Assembly: GCA_002841295.1 (NCBI GenBank)
Contig: PHEU01000020.1
Location: 1-54,156, forward strand
Source of the DNA: Actinobacteria bacterium HGW-Actinobacteria-6
GTDB taxonomy: Bacteria > Actinomycetota > Coriobacteriia > Anaerosomatales > Anaerosomataceae
DNA length: 54,156 bases
Reading direction: 5' to 3'
Shown: in pieces, positions 32,518-41,524 of the stretch
Layout: every line of letters begins with the position of its first letter
Position numbering within the stretch: the stretch's first letter is position 1
Notes under the pieces: model-generated
Databases searched by the model: none
The model's input: the letters and a program-made list of their open reading frames with translations, nothing else
Told to the model about the DNA's origin: nothing
Made by a program: the position numbers and the translations under genes

Positions 32518-34245
32518 GTGAAGCAAAGAACCGTCATCGCGGTGGTCCTACTCGCGATCATGCTCGCAGCCCTCAGCGGCTGTGCCAGCGTCCCTGTTGC
32601 TCCCTCGACGACCGCACATCCGGTCGTCTTCATCGTTACGCCTCCACTCACGTGGAGCGATATCTCGTCTGATGAGACGCCCGCCCTCACGCGCATGGCC
32701 GAGGATGCGGCTATCGGTGCGGTCGTGTCGAAGGACCCTGCGTCGTCTGTAGCCACACTGTCCGATCAAGGAGCAGGCACCGCTCAGCCGATCACTACCA
32801 TCACAGTGACAGGAAGTCCCGCCACTATCGATCGCGCAATCGCAGAGCAGGTCTCGAGCGCGCCCGCAGGAGCCGCGATAGTCGTCGTCTCGGCGGCCGG
32901 CGCCGCGACTCCGGGGCATGGTGCCTCAGCGGGGATCGTGCTCGTTTCGGGCGGTGGCTACGGATCCGGACTACTGACGAGCGTTTCGACCCGTCGCGGG
33001 GGCCTTGTGACCGATTCTGACGTCGCCGCGACTGTCGGGGCTATCGCAGGCGCCACTGACGCGCTGAAGGCCGGAATCGCAGCCTCGGTCCTTGATGATG
33101 GTCGGATGGCGGCAGATAGAGTCGCATGGCTAGCGCGGGTTTCGGTATTCCTCACTGCGGTCGAGAAGATTCGCGTCCCCATCTTCAACGTCTACACGGC
33201 CGCCATGGTCGTGCTACTGCTCGGCGGATGGTTCGTAGCCGAGCGATACCGCACTGCAGCGAAGTATGCGTACTGGTCGCTCGTTCTCAGGCGTTTCATC
33301 GTGCTCGGGCTTGTGTTTCCCGTCGGTGGCACGCTCCTGCACGTGGCCGATCGGCTCCCCGACACACCACAACGGGTCGTGTCGCTGCTTCTCGCTGCCT
33401 CCGGCCTCCTCTGGATATTCGCCGAGTTCGCCTGGCACAAGTGGGGGACGGCCGGTGCGATCGCCTTCTCCGGTCTCGCTGCGGCGCTCATACTCGGCAT
33501 CGATCAGCTGGCCGGGGCGACACTTTCGCTCTCAAGCATCTTTTCGTATTCGCCGCTCATCGGCTTCCGCTTCTTCGGCATCGGCAATGAAGGCGCTGCG
33601 ATCCTGTTCGGTGGCGCGCTCGTCGGATTGTCACTTGAACTTGATGCCGCCAAGAGCTCCGCGCGCGTTCGCCGTATCTCGATCGCTGGTGTCGGCGCAG
33701 CTGCCGTCATCGTGTGTGCTGCACCATTCTTCGGCGCGAACGTCATCGTCGCCGTATGGGGCACGGCGACCTTCGCCGCGTTCTGGCTTGCTGCCGAGAG
33801 ACGCCGCATCCGCACAGCAGACATGCTTTTCGCGCTCGCGCTCGTGGGCGCAGCGTTTGCCGCGATGGTCGCGCTCGACCGCTACACGGGTGGAACGCAC
33901 ATCGGGCGCGCCGTTGGCGAGGTCGCTGGTGGCGGGCTTGGGGCGTTGCTTGCCGAGCGGTTCGCGACGAGCCTCAGGATCTTCATGGACTCGCCGTTGC
34001 CTGCCATCGTGCTCATCATTGCTACCATTCTCGCGTACATGCGCCTGCGTCCCCGCGGGCGTATGGCGGTCGTGCTCGGCAGGTACCCGGTATTCGCCGC
34101 AGCTATGACTGCAGGCCTCCTTGGCGGCTTCATCGGAGCGCTGACCGAGGACTCGGGCGTTGTCGTGCTGGCGCTCGTTATCACCTACCTGGTTGGTGGA
34201 CTGGTGGCGCTCATGCTTGAGCCAGACGGGAGTGTGGTCGCATGA
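32518..34245 (+). CDS. Polytopic membrane lipoprotein of unknown function, possible degenerate AlkP-like domain
   Basis: The 575-residue protein begins with a signal sequence ending in a lipobox (AALSGC), so it may be lipid-anchored after cleavage. Residues about 35-200 look like a small extracytoplasmic domain; its opening HPVVFIVTPPLTWSDI recalls alkaline-phosphatase-like folds, but catalytic metal ligands are not evident. From residue 215 on there are about ten transmembrane segments, with conserved-looking loops FRFFGIGNEGA and ALTEDSGVVVLAL. I recognise this layout from uncharacterised actinobacterial proteins but know no function. The GTG at 32518 has AGGGAGG five bases upstream. Its stop overlaps the next gene, an MraY/WecA-type transferase, suggesting a joint role in a lipid-linked glycan pathway (inference). 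Confidence 0.65.
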   Translation: MKQRTVIAVVLLAIMLAALSGCASVPVAPSTTAHPVVFIVTPPLTWSDISSDETPALTRMAEDAAIGAVVSKDPASSVATLSDQGAGTAQPITTITVTGSPATIDRAIAEQVSSAPAGAAIVVVSAAGAATPGHGASAGIVLVSGGGYGSGLLTSVSTRRGGLVTDSDVAATVGAIAGATDALKAGIAASVLDDGRMAADRVAWLARVSVFLTAVEKIRVPIFNVYTAAMVVLLLGGWFVAERYRTAAKYAYWSLVLRRFIVLGLVFPVGGTLLHVADRLPDTPQRVVSLLLAASGLLWIFAEFAWHKWGTAGAIAFSGLAAALILGIDQLAGATLSLSSIFSYSPLIGFRFFGIGNEGAAILFGGALVGLSLELDAAKSSARVRRISIAGVGAAAVIVCAAPFFGANVIVAVWGTATFAAFWLAAERRRIRTADMLFALALVGAAFAAMVALDRYTGGTHIGRAVGEVAGGGLGALLAERFATSLRIFMDSPLPAIVLIIATILAYMRLRPRGRMAVVLGRYPVFAAAMTAGLLGGFIGALTEDSGVVVLALVITYLVGGLVALMLEPDGSVVA

Positions 34246-35282
34246 CCGACGCCCTTCAGGCACTGCTAGTGCCCATGCTCTCACTCGTCGGATGCGTGGT
34301 TGTTCCGACACTCTTCATGAAGATGCTGGTGCCCTCCCTCGAGCGGGGACGCAGCGTCTTGAACTTCCGCGGTCGCGAGGTCTTTCCCGGGCTCGGCATC
34401 GTCTGGATCATCTGGGCGGGCTGCGCGATCATCACGGGCGTGGGGTCAGCGGCACTTGGAACTCAGTCGGTGATGATGATGCTCACCCTGCTCGGTCCGC
34501 TCGCGCTCGTTGCGGCGGCACTCGGCCTGATCGACGACGCGTACGGCACTTCCGCCGATCGCGGTTTCCGCGGCCACTTCCGCGCGCTAGGTCATGGACG
34601 AGTGACCACCGGCATGCTGAAGCTCATCGGTATCGGCGCGGCATCACTCGTGGTTGCAGCGATTCTCGGCCAGATAGCGCTTTGGGGTGTCGGGGCCTCG
34701 ATTCTCGGCAGGGTCGTGGGCACCTTACTTGCCGCCGCGGCGATAGCGTTCACGGCGAACCTCGTGAACCTGACCGATCTGAGGCCGGGTCGCGCTCTCA
34801 AGGTGTATTTGATCCTCGTGACGCTCGGCAGCGCGCTCGTGCTCAGGGCCGTGTTTGTAGGCTTCGAGCTGGGCTCAAGTGACGCTTCGCTCGCGGTCAT
34901 CTTCACTGGCTCGCTCTACTTGGCGCTCATCGGCCCGGTTCTTGCGGTATGGCGATTCGACCTCGGGGAGCGCGGGATGCTTGGCGATGCCGGAGCCAAC
35001 GCCATGGGGGCTGTTGCTGGTGCGCTTATCGTCATCGCCATGCCGATGTGGACGCTCATCATCTACGCAATCGTCTTGCTCGGTCTGAATCTAGCTGCCG
35101 AGAGGGTTTCATTCTCGGTGGTTATCGAGCGAACGCGGGTGCTGAGGTGGTTCGACATACTCGGCCGACTGCCGGAAGACGCGTCCGGAGCACATAATGC
35201 GGAATCGTCCGCAGGTTCACCGTCTGATGTCGGTGACTCGCGGTATCATCTTGAAGAAGACCACGAGACAAGGGAAGTATGA
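34242..35282 (+). CDS. MraY/WecA-type polyprenyl-phosphate sugar phosphotransferase
   Basis: The 346-residue protein is a PNPT-superfamily enzyme, which moves a sugar-1-phosphate from UDP to a polyprenyl phosphate on the cytoplasmic face. Family motifs are visible: LGLIDDAYG with the Asp pair near 98-99, [24 protein letters not shown] near 175, and [11 protein letters not shown] near 248. About nine to ten transmembrane segments are present. It is distinct from the true MraY whose gene starts at 53884, lacks that protein's HxGTPTMGG element, and has a 35-residue hydrophilic tail. The substrate is unknown. The start overlaps the preceding gene by four bases; the end overlaps an alternative pyrG start. 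Confidence 0.85.
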   Translation: MTDALQALLVPMLSLVGCVVVPTLFMKMLVPSLERGRSVLNFRGREVFPGLGIVWIIWAGCAIITGVGSAALGTQSVMMMLTLLGPLALVAAALGLIDDAYGTSADRGFRGHFRALGHGRVTTGMLKLIGIGAASLVVAAILGQIALWGVGASILGRVVGTLLAAAAIAFTANLVNLTDLRPGRALKVYLILVTLGSALVLRAVFVGFELGSSDASLAVIFTGSLYLALIGPVLAVWRFDLGERGMLGDAGANAMGAVAGALIVIAMPMWTLIIYAIVLLGLNLAAERVSFSVVIERTRVLRWFDILGRLPEDASGAHNAESSAGSPSDVGDSRYHLEEDHETREV

Positions 35283-35290
35283 GGGACAGT

Positions 35291-36904
35291 ATGGCGACAA
35301 AGCACATCTTCGTGACTGGTGGCGTGGTCTCATCGCTCGGCAAGGGAATCACGGCGGCTTCACTCGGCCGACTCCTGAAGTCGCGCGGACTCAAAGTAAC
35401 CATCCAGAAGCTCGATCCGTACTTGAACGTGGACCCGGGTACGATGAGTCCGTTCCAGCACGGCGAGGTCTTTGTGACCGACGACGGGGGAGAGACCGAC
35501 CTCGACTTGGGCCACTACGAGCGGTTCATCGATGAGTCACTTTCGCGTGACTGCAACGTCACAGCTGGTTCGGTCTATCAGACGCTTATCGCCAAAGAGC
35601 GCCGTGGCGATTTCCTCGGTGGCACCGTGCAGGTCATCCCGCACGTCACCAACGAGATCAAGGATCGCATCAATCGCCTGGCCGAGCAGACGAAGCCCGA
35701 CGTTATCATCACCGAAGTCGGCGGCACTGTCGGCGACATCGAGTCCCTGCCGTTCATCGAAGCGATTCGTCAGCTTCGCAAGGACAAAGGCCGCGACAAC
35801 GTCATCTACATCCACGTGACACTTGTGCCGTACATCGCGGCATCATCCGAGCTCAAGACGAAACCAACCCAGCACTCGGTCAAGGAACTGCGCTCGATAG
35901 GTATCCAGCCCGACTTCATCGTGTGCCGTTCAGACAGGCCTATTGATGCGGGTATCCGACGCAAGATCGGCCTGTTCTGCGACGTGGAGCCATCCGCGGT
36001 CATCTCGGCCATGGACGCTGCCTCGATCTATGAAGTTCCGCTGACGCTGCGTGGGCAGGGTCTCGATGCGATGGTCATCGAGCGGCTCGGCCTCGAGTGC
36101 GGCGAGCCTGACATCACCGAGTGGCAGGCGTTCGTGGACCATCGCCGTTCGATCGTCGATGAGGTCGACATCGCACTCGTTGGCAAGTACGTACAGCTCC
36201 CGGATGCCTATCTCTCGGTCACCGAGGCGCTCAGTCACGCTGGAATCTTCCACGACAACAAGGTGAACGTACACTGGGTGGATGCCGAGAGTCTCACACC
36301 AGAAGAGGTGGATGAGGTTCTTGCAGACTTCGATGGCATCCTCGTACCGGGTGGATTCGGCATCCGAGGCATCGAGGGCAAGATTCGCGCTGCTCGGTAT
36401 GCTCGAGAGAACCTGGTGCCGTATTTCGGTATTTGCCTGGGAATGCAGGTGGCTGTTGCCGAGTTTGCCCGTCACGTCGCGGGACTTGAGGGTGCCAACT
36501 CGGGCGAATTCGACCCGGTCACACCTCACCCGGTCATCGACCTGATGCGTGAGCAGGTCGACGTCAGTGACATGGGAGGTACGATGCGTCTCGGCGCGTA
36601 CCCATGCACGGTCGTTCCGGGCACCAAGGGCTACGAGGCGTACGGTGAAGAAGTAATCTACGAGCGCCATCGTCACCGCTATGAGGTCAACAACGCATAT
36701 CGTCAGCAGCTCGTTGATGCCGGCATGATTGTGAGCGGCGTGTCGCCCGATGGAAAGCTCGTCGAAATGATCGAGCTGCCGGAGCATCCATGGTTTCTTG
36801 GCCATCAGGGCCATCCAGAATTCAAGAGCCGCCCAACGCGGCCCGCACCGCTGTTCAGGGGTTTTGTTGGCGCCGCAGTGGCGTACCGCAAGGCGCGCGG
36901 GTAG
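35291..36904 (+). CDS. pyrG: CTP synthase
   Basis: PyrG aminates UTP to CTP with glutamine and ATP. The 537-residue protein opens with [20 protein letters not shown]. It carries the synthetase domain (to about 265) with [20 protein letters not shown] seen in order, and a class I glutamine amidotransferase domain with the nucleophile Cys near 382 in [10 protein letters not shown] and a C-terminal His-Glu pair in HPEF. ATG 35291 with GAGGGA close upstream gives the standard start; ATG 35279 overlapping the preceding stop is also possible. A TATCAT at about 35244 could be an internal -10. Position between steAB and xerD is the actinobacterial order. Confidence 0.97.
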   Translation: MATKHIFVTGGVVSSLGKGITAASLGRLLKSRGLKVTIQKLDPYLNVDPGTMSPFQHGEVFVTDDGGETDLDLGHYERFIDESLSRDCNVTAGSVYQTLIAKERRGDFLGGTVQVIPHVTNEIKDRINRLAEQTKPDVIITEVGGTVGDIESLPFIEAIRQLRKDKGRDNVIYIHVTLVPYIAASSELKTKPTQHSVKELRSIGIQPDFIVCRSDRPIDAGIRRKIGLFCDVEPSAVISAMDAASIYEVPLTLRGQGLDAMVIERLGLECGEPDITEWQAFVDHRRSIVDEVDIALVGKYVQLPDAYLSVTEALSHAGIFHDNKVNVHWVDAESLTPEEVDEVLADFDGILVPGGFGIRGIEGKIRAARYARENLVPYFGICLGMQVAVAEFARHVAGLEGANSGEFDPVTPHPVIDLMREQVDVSDMGGTMRLGAYPCTVVPGTKGYEAYGEEVIYERHRHRYEVNNAYRQQLVDAGMIVSGVSPDGKLVEMIELPEHPWFLGHQGHPEFKSRPTRPAPLFRGFVGAAVAYRKARG

Positions 36905-36928
36905 CGTCACGGCCAGGCGGAGCATCAT

Positions 36929-37399
36929 ATGAGACTGGTCTGGGCCGAGGTCGTATGTATTACGAGCGTTCGCGCCGGTGTGCAGCGGCTCGGCGTTGTG
37001 CTTGACGACGGAACAACAGGCGATGCGCTGCTGTACACGACGCTTTGTGCGTCGTGCACATCCGGAGATCGAGTGCTGCTGAACGCTACTGCCGTCGACT
37101 TGTCCCTTGGTACCGGCGGGCTGCACTTCGTGGTTGCGAAGGCTGGATGCGGAGTCTCTTTTGATGAGGCGTCTCGACGTACTGGCTGTCGAAGAGGCCG
37201 AGAGTCCGCATGCCTCGGTCATGGCGACTGCCGTTTCACTGGAAGGGATGCCCGTCGTGTGCTGCGGGCTTCACTCTCAAGTGCTTCCTGTTGCTGCTGC
37301 TATCAAGCAGTCCGACCCCGGGTTGCGCATTGTGTACGTGATGACAGATGGCGCGTCTTTGCCGCTGGCGTTCTCAGATCTCGTTCCGGGCATGCTTGA
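36929..37399 (+). CDS. DUF3866-like protein, 5' part (frameshifted)
   Basis: The first ~75 residues match the start of DUF3866 proteins as I recall them: WAEVVCITSV, RLGVVLDDG, DRVLLNATAVDLSLGTGG and LHFVVAKAG. After about codon 76 (near 37157) this frame turns into Arg/Cys-rich sequence that looks non-coding, while the homology continues in the +1 frame from about 37158. The open frame runs on to 37399 by chance. The ATG has GCGGAG eight bases upstream and lies 24 bases after pyrG. It should be read together with the next entry as one gene split by a +1 shift. Confidence 0.6.
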   Translation: MRLVWAEVVCITSVRAGVQRLGVVLDDGTTGDALLYTTLCASCTSGDRVLLNATAVDLSLGTGGLHFVVAKAGCGVSFDEASRRTGCRRGRESACLGHGDCRFTGRDARRVLRASLSSASCCCCYQAVRPRVAHCVRDDRWRVFAAGVLRSRSGHA

Positions 37400-37958
37400 A
37401 GCGGGACTTATCGGTGAGACGATTTCTGCCGGTCAAGCGTTCGGCGGTGGACTTGAAGCGGTCACGCTTCACTCGGCACTCCTTGCAGCGCGTCATGTGT
37501 GTGACGCCGATGTCGCGATTGTGGCGCTTGGCCCGGGAATCACGGGAACCTCAACGCCGTTTGGCCATGGGGGCATAGCGCAAGGCGAAGCGATCAATGC
37601 GGTCTGCGCGCTCGGCGGCCGTGCCGTGGCTGTACTGAGGCTGTCATTCGCCGATTCGAGAGTGCGGCATCGCGGCGTGAGCCACCACTCCCTGGCTGCG
37701 CTGGCGACTATTGCGCTGGGAAGCGCGACCATTGCGGTGCCAACGCTGCCACAGCCTCAGTCTGCTGAAGTCGACAACGCGCTACAGGAGTCAGGCGTGT
37801 GGAGCAGGCACGCCCGCGTCGATGTGCCTGCGGCGATTCTACCCGACACTGGCGAGCTCCGAATGCGCTCCATGGGACGTTCGCCTGATGACGATCCTGC
37901 GTTCTTCCTGGCCGCTGCCGCTGCCGGCACTGTTGCAGCAGACCTATGCGGTCGCTGA
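37164..37958 (+). CDS. DUF3866-like protein, 3' part
   Basis: This frame carries the main body of a DUF3866-type protein: MRRLDVLAVEEAESPHASV, LEGMPVVCCGLHSQV, IVYVMTDGASLPLAFSD, GQAFGGGLEAVTLHS, VAIVALGPGITGTSTPFGHG, and RHRGVSHHSLAAL. The enzymatic role of the family is not known to me. ATG 37164 is the first start near where homology resumes, but it has no ribosome site, and the proper N-terminus is in the preceding frame. A run of T at 37159-37162 (CTCTTTTG) marks the likely shift point. Independent translation, a programmed shift, a true mutation and a sequencing error are all possible. The frame is otherwise intact to its stop. Confidence 0.75.
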   Translation: MRRLDVLAVEEAESPHASVMATAVSLEGMPVVCCGLHSQVLPVAAAIKQSDPGLRIVYVMTDGASLPLAFSDLVPGMLEAGLIGETISAGQAFGGGLEAVTLHSALLAARHVCDADVAIVALGPGITGTSTPFGHGGIAQGEAINAVCALGGRAVAVLRLSFADSRVRHRGVSHHSLAALATIALGSATIAVPTLPQPQSAEVDNALQESGVWSRHARVDVPAAILPDTGELRMRSMGRSPDDDPAFFLAAAAAGTVAADLCGR

Positions 37959-37959
37959 G

Positions 37960-37974
37960 CCTCGTTCTACGAGG
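37960..37974 (+). terminator. Short hairpin after the DUF3866-like gene
   Basis: A perfect 6-bp stem with a 3-base loop lies one base after the stop. The nearest T tract (GTTTTC) is about 13 bases further on, so termination is doubtful. Confidence 0.25.
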
Positions 37975-38023
37975 TCATGCTATGCCGTTTTCGCGCGCAT
38001 TCACGCCGTCTAGCGATAGGCAC

Positions 38024-38051
38024 TTGCACCATGCCTGACCTGCGATACACT
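38024..38051 (+). promoter_or_regulatory. Possible ald promoter
   Basis: TTGCAC (38024-38029) and TACACT (38046-38051) are 16 bases apart, matching consensus at three and four positions. They lie about 100 bases before the ald start in a 196-base gap in which nothing else is recognised. Confidence 0.35.
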
Positions 38052-38154
38052 GGTCGAAGCCTCCGGCGGTTGGACCATGCAACTTCCACTGAAGCATCGT
38101 GCTTAGGCTATGCATGCAGATCGGGTTTATACCCACGGCAGGAAGGATACGACG

Positions 38155-39267
38155 GTGATAATCGGCGTACCCAAGGAGATCAAAAACAATGAGTTCCGCG
38201 TTGGCATGACCCCTGGTGGTGCTCGCGAATTCGTCGAGTATGGCCACACTGTCGTTGTCGAGAAATCTGCCGGCGACGGCTCTTCATTCACCGATAGTGA
38301 GTATGCAGCGGCCGGCGCCAAGCTCGTCGACACGGCTGACGAGGTATTCGCTACTGCTGAGATGATCGTCAAAGTGAAGGAGCCGCAAGCGGCCGAGATC
38401 GCGCGCCTGCGCCCCGGCCAGATCCTGTACACGTATCTCCACCTCGCTCCCGATCTCGCGCAGACCCAGGGCCTCATCAAGTCAGGTGCCGTTTGCATCG
38501 CGTACGAGACCGTTGAGCTTCCCAACCGTTCGTTGCCGCTCTTGGCACCGATGTCCGAGGTTGCCGGTCGCATGGCCTCCCAGGTTGGCGCTGCGTATCT
38601 GCAGAAGCCGAACGGTGGCCGTGGTGTACTTATGGGCGGCGTTCCAGGAACGTATCCGGCCAAGGTCGTCGTTCTCGGTGGTGGAGTCGTTGGTACCAAT
38701 GCGGCGTATGTAGCAATGGGTATGGGCGCCGACGTCACGATCATGGACGTCAACCTCGACCGGCTTCGCTACCTGGATGACATCTGGGGCAACCGCATCC
38801 GCACGATCTACTCAAGCAAGCACAATGTCGAGGAAGCCGTATATGCTGCCGACCTCGTGATCGGTGCTGTGCTCCTCCCCGGTGCCAAGACGCCGTACCT
38901 CATCACCAAGGACATGCTGCCGGGAATGAAGACCGGTTCGGTCGTGGTTGACGTCTCAGTCGACCAGGGCGGCTGCATCGAGACCACGCACGCGACCACG
39001 CACGCCGACCCCATCTACTTCGTTGACGGCGTTCTGCACTACGGCGTGGCGAACATGCCCGGCGCTGTGCCCAACACTTCGACGCTCGCGCTCACGAACG
39101 CGACGCTGCGCTACGGCCTCGCAATCGCGAACAAGGGCTGGAAGCAAGCCGTCGTCGACGATGGCGCGCTCGCCAAGGGTGTCAACGTGCTCGACGGCAA
39201 GATCACATACAAGCCCGTTGCTGATGCACATGGCATGAACTACACAGCGCTGGAGAAGCTTCTCTAG
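38155..39267 (+). CDS. ald: Alanine dehydrogenase
   Basis: Ald interconverts L-alanine and pyruvate plus ammonia with NAD. The 370-residue protein shows the N-terminal [20 protein letters not shown], the catalytic Lys in [10 protein letters not shown], the His in YTYLHLAPD, the NAD-binding [20 protein letters not shown], and the C-terminal [14 protein letters not shown]. The length matches the family. The GTG at 38155 follows GGAAGGA by seven bases; a longer frame from 38110 lacks such a site. It stands alone between a likely promoter and a strong terminator. Confidence 0.96.
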   Translation: MIIGVPKEIKNNEFRVGMTPGGAREFVEYGHTVVVEKSAGDGSSFTDSEYAAAGAKLVDTADEVFATAEMIVKVKEPQAAEIARLRPGQILYTYLHLAPDLAQTQGLIKSGAVCIAYETVELPNRSLPLLAPMSEVAGRMASQVGAAYLQKPNGGRGVLMGGVPGTYPAKVVVLGGGVVGTNAAYVAMGMGADVTIMDVNLDRLRYLDDIWGNRIRTIYSSKHNVEEAVYAADLVIGAVLLPGAKTPYLITKDMLPGMKTGSVVVDVSVDQGGCIETTHATTHADPIYFVDGVLHYGVANMPGAVPNTSTLALTNATLRYGLAIANKGWKQAVVDDGALAKGVNVLDGKITYKPVADAHGMNYTALEKLL

Positions 39268-39290
39268 TATCAGTTGCACATGGGTTGTAC

Positions 39291-39320
39291 GCGAGGGCGA
39301 CCAACAGGTCGCCCTCGCTC
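39291..39320 (+). terminator. Strong terminator after ald
   Basis: A perfect 12-bp stem (39291-39302 with 39307-39318) and an AACA loop lie 23 bases after the ald stop. The following tract is short (TCTATAAT) and doubles as the xerD -10. Confidence 0.85.
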
Positions 39321-39326
39321 TATAAT
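39321..39326 (+). promoter_or_regulatory. xerD promoter -10, likely leaderless
   Basis: A perfect TATAAT ends six bases before the xerD ATG at 39333, so transcription should begin at or next to the A of the start codon. No ribosome site is present. The -35 region is inside the terminator and poor. Confidence 0.6.
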
Positions 39327-39332
39327 CGGGTC

Positions 39333-40238
39333 ATGGAAGCTAGCATCAATGAGTTCCTCACGTACCTCGCTGTAGAGAGAGGCGCATCGCCGCATACGAT
39401 CTCGGCGTATCGTCGCGACTTGCTGGAGTATTCGAACACGCTCGAATCGCGCGGCGTTCGATCGCCGAACGGTGTTGTCAGAGATGATGTCACTGCGCAT
39501 ATTGCTGCGCTTAGGACGAAGGGTCTGGCTCCGAGCTCGATAGAGCGAAAGGTTGCCGCGATCAAATCCTTCCATCGCTTCTGCGTGCGCGAGGGTATCG
39601 CTGAGGAGCAGCCGACGGCAAGGATCCCTCTCCCTAAGGTTCCCGACAGACTACCGGATGTTATCTCCATCGACGACGCTGAGCGTCTGCTCGGCCAGCC
39701 GTTTCCCGAGGGTCCTGTGGGATGCCGAGACCGAACGCTGCTTGAGACGTTGTATGGGTGCGGGCTGCGCGTCAGCGAGGCCACTGGTCTCGACGTGGAG
39801 AATCTTGATCTTGACGGCGGTTTCGTGAGGGTTTTTGGCAAGGGAAGCAAGGAGCGCCTCGTACCGGTGAGCGGTGCAGCCGAGCGGAGCATGCGCGAGT
39901 ATCTTGCGCATGGTCGACCGTTCCTCCGCACCAAGAAGGCGAGCGTGCGACAGGATCCGTCCGCGGTCTTCCTGAACCAGCGGGGCCAGCGTATTTCCCG
40001 TCAGGCTGTCTTCGGAATCGTGCGAACGTATGGTGGCCGAGCCGGTCTTGAGCTACACCCGCATTCGCTGCGGCATTCGTTTGCGACTCACATGTTGGAA
40101 GGGGGAGCGGATCTACGTGCGCTGCAAGAGATGCTCGGCCATGCTGATATCTCGACGACGCAGGTGTACACACATGTCGATAGGGCACATATCCGAGAAG
40201 AGTACCTTTCCACGCATCCTCGCGCTCGTCTGCGATAG
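39333..40238 (+). CDS. xerD: Tyrosine recombinase XerD-like
   Basis: XerD acts with XerC at dif to resolve chromosome dimers. The 301-residue protein has the N-terminal SAM-like core-binding domain (about 1-85, with YLAVERGASPHTISAYRRDL) and a catalytic domain. The pentad is visible: Arg in GLRVSEATGL, Lys in GKGSKERLVP, HxxR in HPHSLRHSFATHM, a later His in LGHADISTTQ, and the nucleophile Tyr in VYTHVD. The length is standard. ATG 39333 is supported by the -10 spacing; a frame from 39285 would run through the terminator. Position after pyrG fits xerD of Actinomycetota, but XerC versus XerD is not certain. Confidence 0.92.
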   Translation: MEASINEFLTYLAVERGASPHTISAYRRDLLEYSNTLESRGVRSPNGVVRDDVTAHIAALRTKGLAPSSIERKVAAIKSFHRFCVREGIAEEQPTARIPLPKVPDRLPDVISIDDAERLLGQPFPEGPVGCRDRTLLETLYGCGLRVSEATGLDVENLDLDGGFVRVFGKGSKERLVPVSGAAERSMREYLAHGRPFLRTKKASVRQDPSAVFLNQRGQRISRQAVFGIVRTYGGRAGLELHPHSLRHSFATHMLEGGADLRALQEMLGHADISTTQVYTHVDRAHIREEYLSTHPRARLR

Positions 40239-40284
40239 CGTACGGGGGGCTGGAAAATATCGTGCTACTCGTGCTCTGTGGGAG

Positions 40285-40290
40285 TAGAAT
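40285..40290 (+). promoter_or_regulatory. Possible -10 of the nucleoside transporter operon
   Basis: TAGAAT matches five of six -10 positions and lies 45 bases before the bmpA-like start in a 97-base gap. No clear -35 or riboswitch is seen. Confidence 0.4.
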
Positions 40291-40335
40291 GTATCAGGTG
40301 TTTGGGTTCCGGAATAATGAGGAGGCGGATCGAGC

Positions 40336-41406
40336 GTGGACAGTAAACGAATCAAGATTATCTCGGTAGTGCTCGCACTGATGTTGCTCGTGGCGTTCGT
40401 ACCTGGTTGCGCTGCAAAGACGGATGAGACTCCTGCAGACAGTGGTACGGAAACTCCGGAAGTCACCATCAAGGCGGCAATGGTCACCGACGTCGGTGGA
40501 CTTGGCGACAAGTCGTTCAACGATGGTGCCTACTCGGGTCTTCAGCGCGCGGAGTCTGAGCTCGGCGTGGAGATCAAGGTTCTTGAGTCCAAAGAGATCA
40601 CCGACTACGAGTCGAACATCGACCAGTTGGCAAATGCGGGCTATTCGCCCATATTCGCCGTCGGCTTCCTGATGACCGACACGGTCGCGAAGATGGCTGT
40701 GGATTTCCCGGACACGCAGTTCGGTGGCGTCGATGAGTGGTTCGAGACGGTTCCTGCAAATGTTGTCGGTCTGAACTTCAAGGAGGAGGAAGGCAGCTAC
40801 CTCGCAGGTGTCGTCGCTGGTCTCGCCACCAAGGATTCGTTCGACAGCAAGCTTAACAAGGACAATGTCATCGGCTTCGTCGGCGGCATGGATATCCCGC
40901 TGATCCAGAAGTTCGAAGCTGGCTTCATCGCTGGCGCGAAGTCGGTCAACCCCGACGTCAAGGTCATCTCGCTCTACGCGGGTAACTTCACCGACCAGGC
41001 GAAGGGCAAGGAGCTCGGCTATTCGCTCATCGAGCAGAAGGCCGACGTCATCTACGCTGCTGCAGGCCAGGTCGGCCTGGGCACCGTTGAGGCATGCAAG
41101 GACAAGGGCGCCCTCTTCATCGGCGTCGACGTGGACCAGTACGAGACTGTCGCCAACAGCGGCGACGTCATGCTGACCTCCATGATCAAGCGCGTTGACA
41201 ACGCTGTCTTCGAGACCATCAAGGCAGTCGTTGACGGTACCTTCCCGGGTGGAACCATCCAGGTCTTCGGACTTGCCGAGGAGGGCGTGGGTCTTGCTCC
41301 GTTCCACGATTTCGAGACCAAGATTCCGCAGGCAATCAAGGACGCGGTTGAGAAGGCTCGCACCGATATCACCGCCGGTACGATCACTGTTCCGACTGCT
41401 CCGTAG
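40336..41406 (+). CDS. BmpA-family nucleoside-binding lipoprotein
   Basis: This is the substrate-binding protein of a BmpA/NupN-type ABC importer. The 356-residue protein has a signal sequence with a lipobox-like end (VPGCAAK), so it should be lipid-anchored outside the membrane. The mature part shows MVTDVGGLGDKSFNDGAYSGL, FAVGFLMTD, GGVDEWF, NFKEEEGSYLAGVVAG, and GFVGGMDIPLIQKFEAGF, all typical of the family. Known members bind purine nucleosides. The GTG start has GAGGAGG about ten bases upstream. A hairpin after the gene would let it be made in excess over the ATPase and permeases. Confidence 0.93.
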   Translation: MDSKRIKIISVVLALMLLVAFVPGCAAKTDETPADSGTETPEVTIKAAMVTDVGGLGDKSFNDGAYSGLQRAESELGVEIKVLESKEITDYESNIDQLANAGYSPIFAVGFLMTDTVAKMAVDFPDTQFGGVDEWFETVPANVVGLNFKEEEGSYLAGVVAGLATKDSFDSKLNKDNVIGFVGGMDIPLIQKFEAGFIAGAKSVNPDVKVISLYAGNFTDQAKGKELGYSLIEQKADVIYAAAGQVGLGTVEACKDKGALFIGVDVDQYETVANSGDVMLTSMIKRVDNAVFETIKAVVDGTFPGGTIQVFGLAEEGVGLAPFHDFETKIPQAIKDAVEKARTDITAGTITVPTAP

Positions 41407-41454
41407 GTAGCAACGTGATGGACGCGCTCTGTCGCGACCATCTAGGGTAGACTG

Positions 41455-41490
41455 AGAGGGGCGGCCGGCATCGTCCGGGCGCCCCTCTTT
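41455..41490 (+). terminator. Partial terminator between binding protein and ABC genes
   Basis: A perfect 9-bp stem (41455-41463 with 41480-41488) encloses a 16-base loop that can pair further, followed by TTT. It lies between the binding-protein stop and the ATPase start, a common place for read-through control in ABC operons. Confidence 0.65.
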
Positions 41491-41524
41491 GATGGATTCG
41501 TCGGGCACGACCCGGGAGGGCTGG

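Noticed and set aside
35930-37222. Antisense frame of 430 codons opposite pyrG
   Set aside because: The sequence is a His/Arg/Val-rich shadow of pyrG with no motif.
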